64,000 bases of DNA from Sipunculus nudus. Taxonomy: Eukaryota; Annelida; Sipuncula; Golfingiida; Sipunculidae. The notes under the pieces were generated by a model. The model was not told the DNA's origin. It made no database searches and saw nothing but the letters and a program-made list of their open reading frames with translations. The DNA lies in the NCBI GenBank assembly GCA_026874595.1, contig CM049313.1:38404659-38468658 (forward strand), written 5' to 3'. This document shows positions 41,101 through 55,500 of this stretch, piece after piece (positions within the stretch are counted from its first letter, which is position 1; each line of letters starts with the position of its first letter). Both the position numbers and the translations under genes were made by a program.

Positions 41101-44100
41101 GGTAGCCTTATTTTATTGTTTTGTCAGTATCAGTCACTTATTAAGTCCCAAATCAAAGCCTGTCTATCTCCAGTATAATCAGCATTACTTTGTCTCTCAC
41201 AACATTTTTATGCAAATTATTTAATAAGTATTTTGGTCTGTTTTGAGTGTTGATTCCCATAGCCCAACAGTTAAGGCAATGTTTGGTATCATTTTCTACA
41301 TTGTTAATTTAAAGGGTTGCATGCCATAACATTTAATGTATATGGTAAAACATACCCTTATGATGTCTTCTTACATCAGTTTATTCAACATGCACCTGCT
41401 CTGCTGAGAGAGGAGGGCCAGCTAGTTCATTTGTATGAAATATACATTCAGCATCCGTTAGTAGCAAAATTAAAAATCCCATGCATCACTGGCTTTTGTG
41501 GTCTTGGGGTAGAGCATAGGACTCACACCCAGGTCCAGGGTACTCTGCAGGCTTAATAGAGAGGCTGTGCCCAAAGCCATGTCTCATTCACAAATGAGGG
41601 CATCTTTTGGGGGTTCCTTGGTTTTATCTTTTGGGGGTTCCTTGGTTTTATAACCAAGCCAAGGGGATGTTTACGCACCCTGGATCTGTGAACTCCACAT
41701 ATACCCACCAAAAGCTGCCAATTCTGATAATTTATGTGTATATTTATGTCCCCCCCCCCTCTCCCGGGGGAGACGTTGTTTTCAGTGCCATGGTCTGTCG
41801 TCGTCAGTTGTCGTCTGTTGGATATCTTGTGGACGTGATAACTTTTGAAGGGCTGCATGTTTTCCTCCATAATTTGAATTACTCATTGTTCCTACCAAAA
41901 TCTCAGACAAGTTCAAAACCTGGTGACTTTGTTCTTCATCTTTAAGGTCAAAACTGCCGAAATGTAAAATTTTTGTGAACCCCATTACCTTTGGAGTATT
42001 TCACATTTTGTCCTAAATTTTGGTACATCAATAGTTCCTTTTCAAGTTCTCAAAGGAGTTCAAAACCTGGTGACCTGGACCAGGATCTTCAAGGTATAAT
42101 CAGCCCAATGAACACAATAACTTATAAAGTATTGCAGATTTTTTACTTACATTCGACACAAGTTGTTTTAATTGAGTACTTCGAATATTTTTGGTAAAGG
42201 TGACCTTGACCTTTATCATTAAGGTAATATTTGTGCAATTCTAGGATTATTGTGACCTCCATGACTTTGCAAGTACCAAAGATTTTTTCTGCACATTTGA
42301 CACACTAGTTCTTCCGCGAAAATCTTGGAGGAGTTCGAAAATTGGTGACCTTGACCTTGAACTTCAAGGTCAGATTTGCTGAAATCTAGATTCATTGTTT
42401 TAAGAAAGTGCATATTTTACCCCTAATGTTTTGGTAGGGCCATAAGGGGGGAGACAAACATGTTTTTGTGCTGCAAAAACAATACCATTCTAGTTCTTCT
42501 TGAATGTCTTTTGAAAATAAGCCAGGAACAACCTTATCCACACTCTGCAGACTTGTGATATTTTCTAAATCCTATGTCAATGTGTTAGAGAACATAATCA
42601 TACCTGTTTGAAGTGCTTTAGTTAATAATTTGCAATGACATCTGATTATGATAATGAATTTGGATTGGCTCCCCAACTACACCCCCCCCCCCGCCACCCG
42701 CTCCCAATGGTGTTTTTTCAAGTTAACAAAATGTCTTTGTCCTATTTACCCTCAGCAGGTGCCATTGTGCACCTCTTGTTGCATATGTTATCCAATTTGT
42801 CAACAAGTAATTGAAGGTTGTGTTAATATAAACAACATACACACAAATAAGATAAAGAACCTTGTCTTGGGTCATTTAGAAAATAGTGACTTATTTTTTA
42901 TAAATCATGTATCATTGGGTTATTTTAAGTAATCTTTTATTTAAGCTTATTTAGAGCAATTGCTTACTTCAATGCTAGGAACTGTGAAGGAGAAATGTTT
43001 GTTCTTCCTTTTAAGCCAACTGGAATTAACTTATAAATTTAAATGTATAGGTTGTTTTATCAAAGGAAAACCAAACATCCCATGATTTATATAGTAATTT
43101 GACAGAATAAATCTTCTCAATAATAAATGATTCTGTGATAAGCAAATACGCTATGTGAAACAATGTTATGTAATACATTTTGTAATACAATGTTTGATAT
43201 TTACATATATTTACATATATTTCAGATCAATAAAGTCTACATTAAGGATGCTCAAGGAACAAGAGTTGCACAGTGGAACAAAATTCAAACAAAAAAAGGT
43301 AGGTATTTATGGGTCAGGTGAGTGTAATGGCCCATGGATTATTCGTGATATAATTATATCAGTGTAATGAAGCATGCATCCAGTCTTTTTATATGCCTGT
43401 CTAGGATGGGACATATTATGGTATACCCACTGTCTGTCCGTCAACTTTTTATGTTGCCGCCATAACTTACCGGGTCTTTTATGGATTTTCACAAAACTTC
43501 AAACTACGTGCAAATAGATTATCACAAGTTAGATTATGGGCCCCTACGTTGTGGTGTCACTACGATAACGTAAGCCTCGGTCACAACCGGTTGCAGTCAC
43601 CGCACACCTTAGAGTACCACATGGTTTTGGGATCCACAGGAATACCAAAGCATCAGTCACAGCCCGCTGCGGCCACGGCACACCGTAGATCACCGTTAGG
43701 TTTTTGAAACAGCAGATTATGCAGCCGACGTGCTGGAACGGCACGTCTTCCGTGCGGTAACGGCACAGTGTCTTCCTCGTTCTCATGGCCTTTGCACGGT
43801 TAAGTAAGCTTACCCTGCGGATGCCTCAAGCTAACTTTTACAGGCCTTGCCTTTTGAAAACCTTTTTGAAAAATCACTCCCCTCATGGAGTTAAGGCGAG
43901 TGGTTCACTTGCCTGAAATTAAAGTGTTAAAATTTACTCTCTAATTCATTAATATCTTCATAATACAGTTCAGTAGGGTATAGTTTACCTTTCTGTGCAG
44001 TATCAGGTGAAAAATGTTTACCCATAAGGTCAACAGATTAAGTTATATTGTAATATAACCAATAACCATAATTTTAATGTTTACAAACAAAATTCCATGA

Positions 44101-47100
44101 TCATTTACTAACAGCATAATTTGTATTTTTATACACTAAAAACTAAAATATATTGGTTGTTATGGCATTATAACACATATATTTCAGAATACATTATTCA
44201 AAATTAAATATTTAACAAACAAATATTTATTTAAGATATTTTTGTTGAAGTTGGGCCTCATGAAATCACACCAACTGATGAGTCCCGGGGATACTTCAGT
44301 TAATTGGCCCTTTAACATAAACGAAAAGTCTCAAAAAATAAAATGATAAGAAAGAAATTAGTATAAGAAGAGGAGAAGATAATATCAGAAGCACGAAGTG
44401 AGATGTGTCGTTCGAGAGCTTTCTCAGCTGTGGCACCAAGGTTGTGGAATGAATTTCCGCACTCAATCAGAGCTTCACCATCTTTAGCTTCTTTTAAAAG
44501 AAATCTTAAAACTTACCTTTTTATATTGGCTTTTGGTAGTTCTTAGGAATTAGGGTTTAACTTTTAGGAATCTTTGTTTTAGTAGGAATCTACATTTTAT
44601 GTTTTAGAAAAACTGTGCTTTGTGTCTTGTAAAGCGCTTTTGATAACTATTTTGTTGAATTAGCGCTATATAAATTAAATATATATTATTATAATTATCA
44701 GAAGTGTTGAATTATAGGTATATCGTATGGTATATGAATTGACATGCATGCGGGTATGGCCTCTGTGCTAAATCTATTTTTTTTTTTTTTAGTTAACTGA
44801 CGGAGTTTTAGTAGGTATGACGGAAAACCACGTGCCAATGTCGATCTGTTCATTCTTCTTCTTGGTTCAATAAAAACTCGATGATAGAGTCAATAAAATA
44901 AAAAAATATATATTTTAAAAAAATCTGTACGGATATTGCATCTAGTACCTGAACACTTCTAAAAATCAACTGTTTCACCGTTTGTTAATCTAAATAAAGA
45001 TATCAGATAGCCGCGTCAAAGTGTACATTTTTTCGTGGTGCCACGTGTCAGTTGCCATCGCTAAAAACGCGTATTATCAGTTCATTAATCATTCAACAAA
45101 TGTCAATTGCAGAAACTGCCAAGCTTCATTTCTAAAAACAATAATTATAAATAGACCAAACTTGCATTTTAAGCGGGCCTGGCATGTTTTGTAACTTGCT
45201 CTACAACGGCGGGAATTCATGTGCCTAACTGCAGAAAGCGTCGGTCGGTTGCTGAAACATACAGCAGGTCACAGAGGTCACAGGGCGATTTAGGCTTGCA
45301 CATGCGAATATTGACATGAGGGAATTCCTATTCAAATTAAGAGACATGGGCAGAAAACGATTGAGTAGGCCTATTGACGATCTCTGTGTAGACCAGACGC
45401 AGTCATGGATTCCGCAATTGTGGAAGCGTGAAATATTCGCACGACAAAGACAAGAAATTAACTAGATGCACTTTAAGTTGTCACGTTTTCATATGTCATA
45501 AAAATTTAAAAGTTTTGGACTGGAGTGAATCTGTGACAGTCGGAAGTGACAGTTCCGGTTAAAATCATTCATCTGTTAATAGATATTCCATTGTAATTGA
45601 AGCCGGACTTGCGGTCAGTGTATATAATTCTTAATTATCAATTAGACTCGCGTGTTTCTTCACTGAACATTAAAAAATTTTTAACAAATTCATACAGATT
45701 TCATTGGCACCACGGGACATTTCGTCAAGTCGAAGTCGATACCCTCTCATCTAGTCTGGCGGTTCCATCAACATACAACGCGTCCAGCTAACAACATGAC
45801 TTGCATCAAAATACCGGGAGAATGTTCAATGCACTGCTTGGCTGCAACTGTCTTCTAATTCAAGTACCTGTACCAGCCCAACTCTGGACTTCGAGCCAAT
45901 CGTTTGAGATTCAAAAAAAATTTTGGAAGGATCTGAATGCCAGGAGAGCGATTATTAGCTCTCCTAAAGTCTGTTTTAGGCGAGTGATGGCGCCCGGGAG
46001 CGATCGCTCGCCTCAAAAGGCAAGGCCTGCTTTTAAGAAGCCGCTAAGACCCCTTTATGACAGCAACAGGTACGCCGTACGTCTCTCAGGTAACTGAGCA
46101 GGCGTTAAAAATCGCATGGGTATCCTACGACATCAATAGGTCTACTGTACGGTGCCCATACAGAGCCCGTAGGTGGCTACATGACGCACGACGGCTGCAA
46201 CAACTTAAGCGCTTGCACTAATGCAGGCCTCCCACACTGGCATAAAATAATAAAATTCATAGAATTTCCCAAATTAGCATAAAATAGCATAAAATAAGTA
46301 ACAAAATCATAAAATCATAAAATTTTGTTGTAATTACCCAGTAACATTTGTCTCAACTTCAAAGTCTATTGCTTTTTTGCATAGTGCCCAAACTACCATG
46401 TGTGTATATTTTCATTGTATTTTACACAAGTGGTGTGTGTGGGCTAGAGTAAAAATAGTTGTTTCTTTTAAAGCATGAAAATATCATATGCAATATCCTT
46501 AACAACTGTTGAGATATTCATGACCAAAACTGCTATATATATATATATATGATGTATATGTCACAGTGTAGATTGGAATCCAGTTGAGTTCAGAACTCAA
46601 CCAGTTGAGATGGGAATTCTGATCTAAACAGTTGAGATGGGAATAGTCACAGTATTCCAATGTACACTGATTAAGATTGGGATTGCCAGAAGTGAATCAG
46701 TTTACTATAGGATATCCTGAAATACACTAGTTCACTTTTAAATATCTAGGTAAGTCTGCAGTTTTATTGTTTTACACTTTATAACAAATGCTTTTAAATT
46801 AAGTTCAATTCAGTTCATTTATTTGCCACAAGATTTAACATTATACATGAAATTGTTCATTTATATATAGTTATTCCTGTGACAAAGAAGACTTGCTCAT
46901 ATAGTGTATGTCCTCTCAGTATTATCATTAAATGTAGTAGGTTATGTGGTGCACTCTCCAATAAGAAAATAAAATTTCAGAGGAAAAAAACTATAAATAA
47001 AAATTAGATTATGAAAATGGAGTAAAATAAAAAAATATGATTCTTAAATTGAGGAAAAGTATTCTCTCAGACAGCGTTTAAGTGTTGATTTTGTACAACA

Positions 47101-50100
47101 AGGATAAATGTCTTATAATCTTAATAATATTGTTACAAACTCCAACCCCCTCTTAAATTGTAAAGTTTAACTGGCGGCTGCAGTTTTACATACTGGTACC
47201 TGGAATTAAATGCATTCTACTTGTTGTTATGATGTACATCTCATTTTTTGCAGATAATTCAAATACAATGAAAGGTAACATTTCATAATTAATCATATAC
47301 ATAAATAAACAACACTATAATTGTTGATATATTCTGGATTAGCTATTGAAAAAAAATATCATTTTGGTATAATAATAAATTAATATGTAAAATTATGATA
47401 TTGTGGCAGTGATATATAAATGTTTTATTCCTACTTTTATTTAGTCTATTTTGAAATAAAACTTCAGCTAGATAACATTGCACATTGTTGTTTATGAGCT
47501 GTGGTCTCCATTCTCCAGCCGATGTTCTTAAAACCAGGTTTACATCAGATGAAGGCTCCAAAGAAAAAATCTTTATGACCCTTCATGTCATATGTTACTA
47601 TATTAAAACAATTCATCCCTAGGAATGTAGCTGCCATATTTTAGTAAAACAAAAACAAATTTGTTTAAATATCATTACAGCTTTATAACAGTACTTTATG
47701 TTGTTTCACAAAGTGCTTAATTTACAAAGAAAGTCATTTTTATCATTATATGCTTGGAAGCTTTTATAACTTTAGAATTATTATTTATCATTTAAAGCTG
47801 AAAGATTTACTCTATAAAACATTTTTTCTACATTTATGTCCTTATCAGAGTTAAATAGATCCTTGAGTGTTTAAATTATTTATTGTAAATGCTGCATGTT
47901 GCATAGTTTAAATTGTGATTACAATTCAATAATGGAATTGCTACACATAAAATCCTAGTCTGTTTCATTTCCTCAAATCTGTATATATTAATTTTGACAT
48001 CTCTGCTTTTATTCAGCTGGTTAATGTTCTAAGGTGGGCCCTGTATTGTCACAGGAGCAAACATTAACAGATAATCAGATTTTCTTGTGTATACTTAACA
48101 GAAATTGAAACTTGAAATAAATCTTAACAACAAGGGTAAGATATTCTACTGTAGATTAGTGTATTTCAGAATATTCCAAAATAAACTGTTTCGCTTCGTT
48201 TCATATAAGCTATAATAATCAGAAATTCTAAAGAAAACTAGTGTATTTCAGGATATCCCAAAGTGAACTGGTTCATGTGTGGATATCTCAATGTGAACCA
48301 ATGTACATTGGAATATTCCAATATCAGCTTGCTGAGATTGGATTAAAAAATTATTCCCATCTTAACCACTTTGATGGGAATTCCCATCTCAGCTGGAAGA
48401 TAGCCAGTTGAGATGGGAATCCCTATCTCAACTAGTTGCAATGGAATTCCCTTCTCAACTAGTTGAGTTCCGAACTCAACTGGATTCCCATCTGCACTGT
48501 GACATTTACAGTCATTGCATCATGCATCAGCAGCATGGTTTATATATAGGCTGCACATGATTGACAACCCATTAAGAGATTTAGAATGTAAAAATGAATT
48601 CTTTTCTAATGTTGCGGTAAAACTTTTCTATTTTTCTGTATCTTTGTTTTAAAATAGTGCTGGAAATATAGAAAATAAGGCCAGTTTGAGGAAAAGGATA
48701 AACTTCTTATGCTGTAGTCCTAGGAAGAAACATAATTAACATTTCTAACTTGTTAGGGTTCTTCCTGGCTCATTTGTTTGGGGACTCCTACATGTGTGTC
48801 CCAGTAGTAGGAGTTACAAACTATAGAATCAGGTTTCTGTTTTTTCAAATGTATTACCTATGTTATAATCATGTGCAAATACTCTGAATATTATAGGGAC
48901 CTAGTCTGAACAACATAAACATACCTATAAAAGGCCCTTGTAAAGAGCATAAAAATATCAACAAATTTTACTAAAAATGTCATAAAATCATAAAAAAAAA
49001 AATTCTCAAAAGTGATTAGGAGGCCTGCTAATGTCAGTTACGGTCATTGCAGAGTCCCTGCTGCCTATGAAAAATGCATGGTTGTCATGCCTTTACCGCA
49101 CAGAATAGCCGAAAACACTCGCAGTATGGCGACCGTATCCTGGTTGTGACCGAGGCTTTAAAGGAATATGATGGATTTTGATAAAACCCAACAGAAATGT
49201 TAATCAGTAAAATATCTCGCCTAAGTTTGATTTCCACAAAATCCACATATAATTATTGAGGTCAGAGGTCACCACACTTTGGTAGCACCACCCTGACTTA
49301 CCAAAAATCTAATGGATTTTCATGTAACTCATGATGAGTATTACCCGGCTACCCATACAATTTCTCATCTGAATTACATTCTCAGCAAAGTCACACATAT
49401 TTAATTAGGTCACAAAATATGCAACGGCCATATTATACATCATTTGCGGTGCTTTGTATTTATTGTTATCATTTTTGGCACTTTACATAATCATTTTTAG
49501 CTCAGCTGACTATAAGTCATCTGAGCTATAGTCGTGGTCCATTGTCCGTCGTCCGTCCGTCTGTCCGTCCGTCCGTCCGTAGATGTGGCACGTTTTGAAA
49601 CCGTAAGACCTAGGAATCCAAAATTCGTCATAATTTTAGATGTCCCCAAGATCTCCTACCAAGCCGAAAACTGGGTCTTTGCGACTTCGGTCCTTTGAGA
49701 AATTAAGGAAAAACCTAAATTTTTTATTAAAAACCTATTTTCACACTTCAGGACTGCCTAATATCAAAACGACTCATCTGTTTTTCCTCATATTTACCAT
49801 AAATATTCCTGTATATAGTTCCTATGTACATGACAGAAATTATGTCTGTATTATATAATTGAAAAAAGTTATGGGCCCAAACATAATGCATTTTGTAAAA
49901 AATCAGGAAAGATATTTGATCACTTAACACAAAACATGTTAAAGCTATGGACTTTTTTTTCCAGGAATATAACTTTAATTAATCAAAATTAAATTGTATA
50001 CCCAAAATAAGATCAAAATCTTTTAAATTTTTTAAAATATTTACAAAAATAAAAAATTGGTACCTTAAATTTAGCCCAACTTTGACCATGGCACATTTTT

Positions 50101-52562
50101 TTCCTGTAAGTACTGTGGATTTAATTTTCACAGCATGTTTTTGTTAGTTGATCAAAAACTGTAGATTTTATTCAAGTTTTCAAACACCATGTAACATATT
50201 GTTTACATCAAGCTAGTGTTATGCAGTTTGCAAGAGCTCAGCTCCCCAGCTTCAGCTCTCAGTTCCTAAAATTTTGCATACAATTAGATGTCTCCAAAAT
50301 CCCCTACCATGCCAAGTATTTGGTCACTAGGACTTAATACCTTCGAGATATTAATGAAAAACTTCATTTTTCCATTAAAAACCCATTGTTACACTTCAAG
50401 ACTGCCTAATATCAACACAACTGATCTGACTTTAATCATATATAATATACGTATTTTTCTATACATTCTCTATGCACATGCCAGATATGATGTCAGTATT
50501 GCGTAACTGTTTTAAGTTATGGGCGCAAACATAATGCACTTTGTAAAAAATCAAGAAATAATTTACTCCCTTAACAAGGAGATTGCTGAAGCTAGAGATT
50601 TTTTTGTCAGGGATGTAACATTATTTAATCAAGATTCAATTGAATACCCAAAATTAGTTCTGAATTTTTCAAATTTTATAAGTTATTAGTATAAATATAA
50701 AATAAGTACCTTATATTTTGCTCAACTTTGACCATGGCACGTTTGTTTCCTGTGAGCACTGTTGATATAATTTTCATGCCATGCACACATAAGGATTTCA
50801 GCTTTTTAGTTTAGAAAGCTGAAAGAAATTGGCCAAAAATTGTAGCTTTTGTTAATGTTTCTATGAGACCATGTCAGACTTTGGCTCTCTCCAGCCCCTC
50901 TTGAGTCACCTGTATGTTGACCTTGTTGAACTTTCAGCAAATTTTGCATGCTTGAGGCGAGGCATTAACTGGGGCTCTAGGCAGCTTATTATATAATGGC
51001 CAGCCACAGTTGATCCAGGTGTCCAACCCAACTCATCTAGTAGTTTTAACCAACAACATAACAATAAACAATAAATTAATAAATTTGTGTTGGTTTTTAA
51101 TAACAAATTAAAGAAAAATAGAAAAGGAATTTGTTAGTTTATAAAATCAGGAAATTAACTTGCAGTTACTGATGATATAAGAATCTTGTATTGATGGATA
51201 GAATGTCATGTATTCCAAATAAAACATGCAGTCACCTATGGTATTTTTCAGTTCAATTTTAATGATAAAAAAGTAAATCATATTATTCATTACTAATGAT
51301 TGGGGATCATATGAAGGAAATTAATGATAGACAAAGATGCAGTTGATAATATTAATCTAGATTCCTACTGTGTCTAGTGTGTACATTGATGTGAAATTAG
51401 TCCAGAATGAATATATTACATTTATTTTTTTAAATATAAATAAAAGCCATAAAACCAGGTACTTATGATCATTTTTTAAATGTGTTAATTTTGTAAATTC
51501 TGGATTCTCAACATCATTGTTTGGTGAAAACTGAATAAATACCCGACATGGTGCGAATAATTTGCAATTGTATTTAAATACGAATATGAATATGTACTCC
51601 ATTATAAAATTTCTTGCATAAAGAACGGGAATTCAGGTAAAAATGAAAGTATATGAATACCAGTGCAAATACTTTCAAAATGTATTCATGAATGCATTCA
51701 TTAATATATTTTTTAATATTATTTTAATAATCATTTCAGTTATATTTCATTTTAAAAAATCATAAGATTCTCTTATTATTTTTAATAAAAATTATATTTG
51801 GGACAATATTTGTAATTTTTTTAATTAATAGTTAAACTCTTATATTATATGTTCTGCTTATAAGTTATATGGCCAAGTCAAAATCTGTGTGACAATAGTA
51901 CTCCATTTGTTAATAAAATAAATGAAATCAATCCTCTTCCCTGTCTCCAAAGATACCATCAAAATCATACATAAGCTAAACAACAACAACTCATAATACA
52001 GCTTATATTTATTACCACACAAAACCAGCACGGGAATCATATCTAAATCATATTTTTTATCATATATAACAGCTGAGCGCCGTGACCCATAGGTCCCTTG
52101 TTTTGTAATTGACTCAAGTTTCATTTCTGTTAATTATTCAGCTGAAATATTTTTATGCAATCGCTAAGTAATTACTGGAAGCCTCCCTCCAGACCCATGA
52201 TAATCATTGCTAGGGAGTGTATGACCTTGGGAATAAGGCCAACTTTCTTTTAGATGGTCATATATTTTCAGCTTGTCAATACAGGAACATCTGATGATAC
52301 CGACATAATATTTGACTCTGTATTGTGATGTATTGGTGTAAAGGTGAATCTTAAGAGTTTTACAGAATCCTCCAAGATTAAGCTAGGTTATAAATTCCCT
52401 GTTAAAAACTTTGTATTTCCTACAGGTATTGCTAGTTTTGAGATGCCTCTGTCAACGGAGCCCACCTTAGGAACTTGGACCATTGTTGTTAAGCTGAAGA
52501 ATACGAAAAAAGAAAACCTGTCATTTGAAGTGAAGGAATATGGTAGGTGTCTGATTGCTTGG

Positions 52563-52597
<35 letters not shown>

Positions 52598-55500
52598 AGC
52601 GCTTAAAATTTGATTCTGCTTTATCAAATCTACAAGATGAAGAGACAAATTTCTTCAACATATCTGAGAATTAATCTTGATATGTATAATTTTAAAAGAA
52701 CTTTAGATAAAAGAAGTGATTTAGTCCAGGTAAAGGAAGCCTTTTAGGGGATCCTTTAACTTCCTTGATGGTATTACTCAGCAAGGGTGCTGATTACACA
52801 TCCAGGACCACCAGGTGCGGTAGTCACCCAGGCCTGGCAAACACCAGGATATAAATAAGAAAAAGTGTGTCCAAAACAGAAAATGTAATTATGCATATGT
52901 TAATACTTTAAGCTAGCATTATAAAAAAAGAGGAAGTAGTTATCTCTGCAAAATTAAAATTCTGTAAATAATTGTGTCATATGATTAGTTCAGAGTCCAG
53001 AAATTCCTATGAAGCACTCAGCCATTTGTGAGAGCACTCAAAATAAAAATTATCTGTAGCATTATTAATTTATATTTTCAGTTTTGCCTAAGTATGAAGT
53101 GACCATCAAACCACCAAAGTTTGTTCCTGTGGACGCAGAAATTATTGAAGGAGAAGTTTGTGCCAAGTGAGTGTTTATATAGGTTTATTTTAAAAGACCT
53201 TCCTAGTTTCTACAGCCCTTCAGTTATTAATGTATCATTGGTTTGTATTTGTGATTTTGTTTACTCTTGTGGCATTCGCTAAACACAGTCATATTACACA
53301 ACAATTTTCATAAATTAATTGTGTTTGTATAGTGTACAAACAAACCAGGCCTGTGAAATTCTGTGTATATGACATTTTTAAACATTGTATGAATGCTTAT
53401 TGAATGATGCCATGTCAATACTGTTATTAAAAGCAACAAGAGAAGTTAAAAAGAACTGAATAGCTAGGCAGATAACATCAAGGAAGAGTTGAGATGAAGT
53501 AACATAATAAAACCAGAGCCAGATGAAAAGAAAAAAAAACAAACTAGAGTAATCGTTACATGGCTATTGCTGAATGAAATGATCTTGGTTTACATGTCAT
53601 GTTGCTTACCATTCGTAGTTAAGTGACATATGAAAACACCACAGAAAATGTTTATAGGTTTACTCCACTTTGAAAATACTTGATAATTAGTGATTGTCAA
53701 CATTATTTACGGATTACAGGAAGTGTTAAGTATTTTATTTATTTCAGGTACACATACGGAAAGCCAGTAAAGGGAAGTCTCCTTCTCCTTGCCTGTGTAC
53801 AGACGTATTATGGTGGCCGTGACAGACCCTGTGGCTCAGTGTTTGACAACGTATTAATTTTGCTATTTTTATTTCATAAAATTATCATTAAAAGATGAAT
53901 ATTAATTTATAATACCATATATATGTAAGAGTATAATCAGGGTTGCCACATGTTTAAAATTGCTTAAAAATCTTTGAATTGTAAAATGTAGTTTTGAAAA
54001 CACTTGAATGTAGCTAATTAAGTCCCCTCTGGGGGTGGGGGGTGGGGGGTGAGTCTGTATACATGTTCCTCTCAGTGTTATTGTCCACAATTGCTACAGA
54101 TATGGATGGGTGACAGTTAAATGGTTGTGTATATTTTTATAACTTGAGTTCTCCTCCAAGGGTTGAGTGCTTCATAGGAATTTTAATAATTAATATCACA
54201 GACATGTAGTGACCCAACATAAATTGTTTAACTATTTTTATTTAATAAGTCAATTTAAAAAAGATTGAATCTTAGGTTTTTCTTGGCACAATGACCATGA
54301 CCTTTTCTTTAAGGTTAAGCCTCAATAGTTTTTGCACATGATTTATTCATTATCAGTTTTCATTTGATTGGGTTCAATTTCAGTGGACAGCAGTTACATG
54401 TGACTCAATCAAATTGGTTAATGCTGGGGTCCCCATGACCTTTTTTTATAATAATTTATTAGCTCATTTTTATTTTGATCACAGACCTAATTTCATTTAA
54501 TAGCTATCAAGACATCTAGATATGCTGGTAAATTGTTCATGTATATTAGTATTGTAATATAGCAAGTTGACACCATATTCCAAAGTGGGTCAGTTATCAT
54601 TTTATTGATAACCTAAGCCTTTGCTTCAAGTTACAGTAGCGCCCAGAATCTTCACTGGGTCTGATTCTGACGGGTAATGTGACTCTCTAACTGATTACCT
54701 TTTTATACCAATATTTGTGGAATCTGTTCCTACTTTCCTGTTTTGATCATTGACCTATTTTCATGGAATTACCATCTTATGAGCCATATCTAAAGTATCC
54801 AAGTCAATTTTCCTATTTATTAGTATAACACTAACTTGTAAACTAGACTCGCATATGAACAATGATAAATAAAAAAAATCAAGCATAAATGATCAGATGG
54901 CTGAAAGGGTTGGTAAAGGAGAAAGTTGAAAAAACTGAAAATTAACATTTATTCCTAAAAAACTTTTTAAAGACCTTGAAAATGAAATTAAAAAAATGTC
55001 AGAACCCTGGTAATAAATGAATATAATTTGAATCAAAAACTTTGGGCAGATTACATTTAAATGTCAGACAACATATTATAACAGACTACCATTAAATCTG
55101 TCACATAATTTCAATGCTAATACTGGGTAGAGAAGATCATGGGTACTTTTCTCATCAGGTTGATGGCTGTCAGAAGTTTTCAATCAATGCCAGTCATTTG
55201 ATGCTGAGGGATACTCGATGGCCACTGTGGGGTGCCAAAGTCAAATTCTTTGCCAGCTTGCAGGAAGAAGGCACTGGTGAGCATACACAGAAAAAAGATA
55301 TTTTACCATAAGAAATATGTATGTTTGCTGCACTTCTCATGTGTCAGTTGGATGTTGCTATAATAGTGAGAGTAGAATGGGGACCAAAATTGATTCTGAT
55401 GCAGACAATTGGATTATTGATCTTGCTTTGCCATAATTGATTACAGAGATTTTTCACAAAGGTAAAGCTTTAAAATGATAGAAGGTACGCTTTCATGAAC

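Larger units (their letters stand above)
43572..49158. mobile_element. DNA transposon-like element with 17 bp TIRs
   Basis: Perfect inverted ends AAGCCTCGGTCACAACC (43572-43588) and GGTTGTGACCGAGGCTT (49142-49158), inserted in the repeat described at 43388. About 2.8 kb is its own sequence, CpG-richer at the ends; the rest is a later hAT-like insert and a LINE fragment. No transposase domain recognised. Target duplication unclear. Confidence 0.7.
43388..49450 (+). repeat. AGGTCAGAGGTCA tandem family copy, split by a 5.6 kb insertion
   Basis: Left piece 43388-43571 (TATGCCTGTCTAGGATGGGA, CATAACTTACCGGG) and right piece 49159-49450 (TATGATGGATTTTGATAAAA, GTCAGAGGTCACCACACTTT) correspond, in order, to the uninterrupted copy at 58875-59665. 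Confidence 0.65.

Noticed and set aside
45801-46097. Possible transposase coding frame in the 17 bp-TIR element
   Set aside because: 98 codons without a recognisable catalytic or DNA-binding motif.
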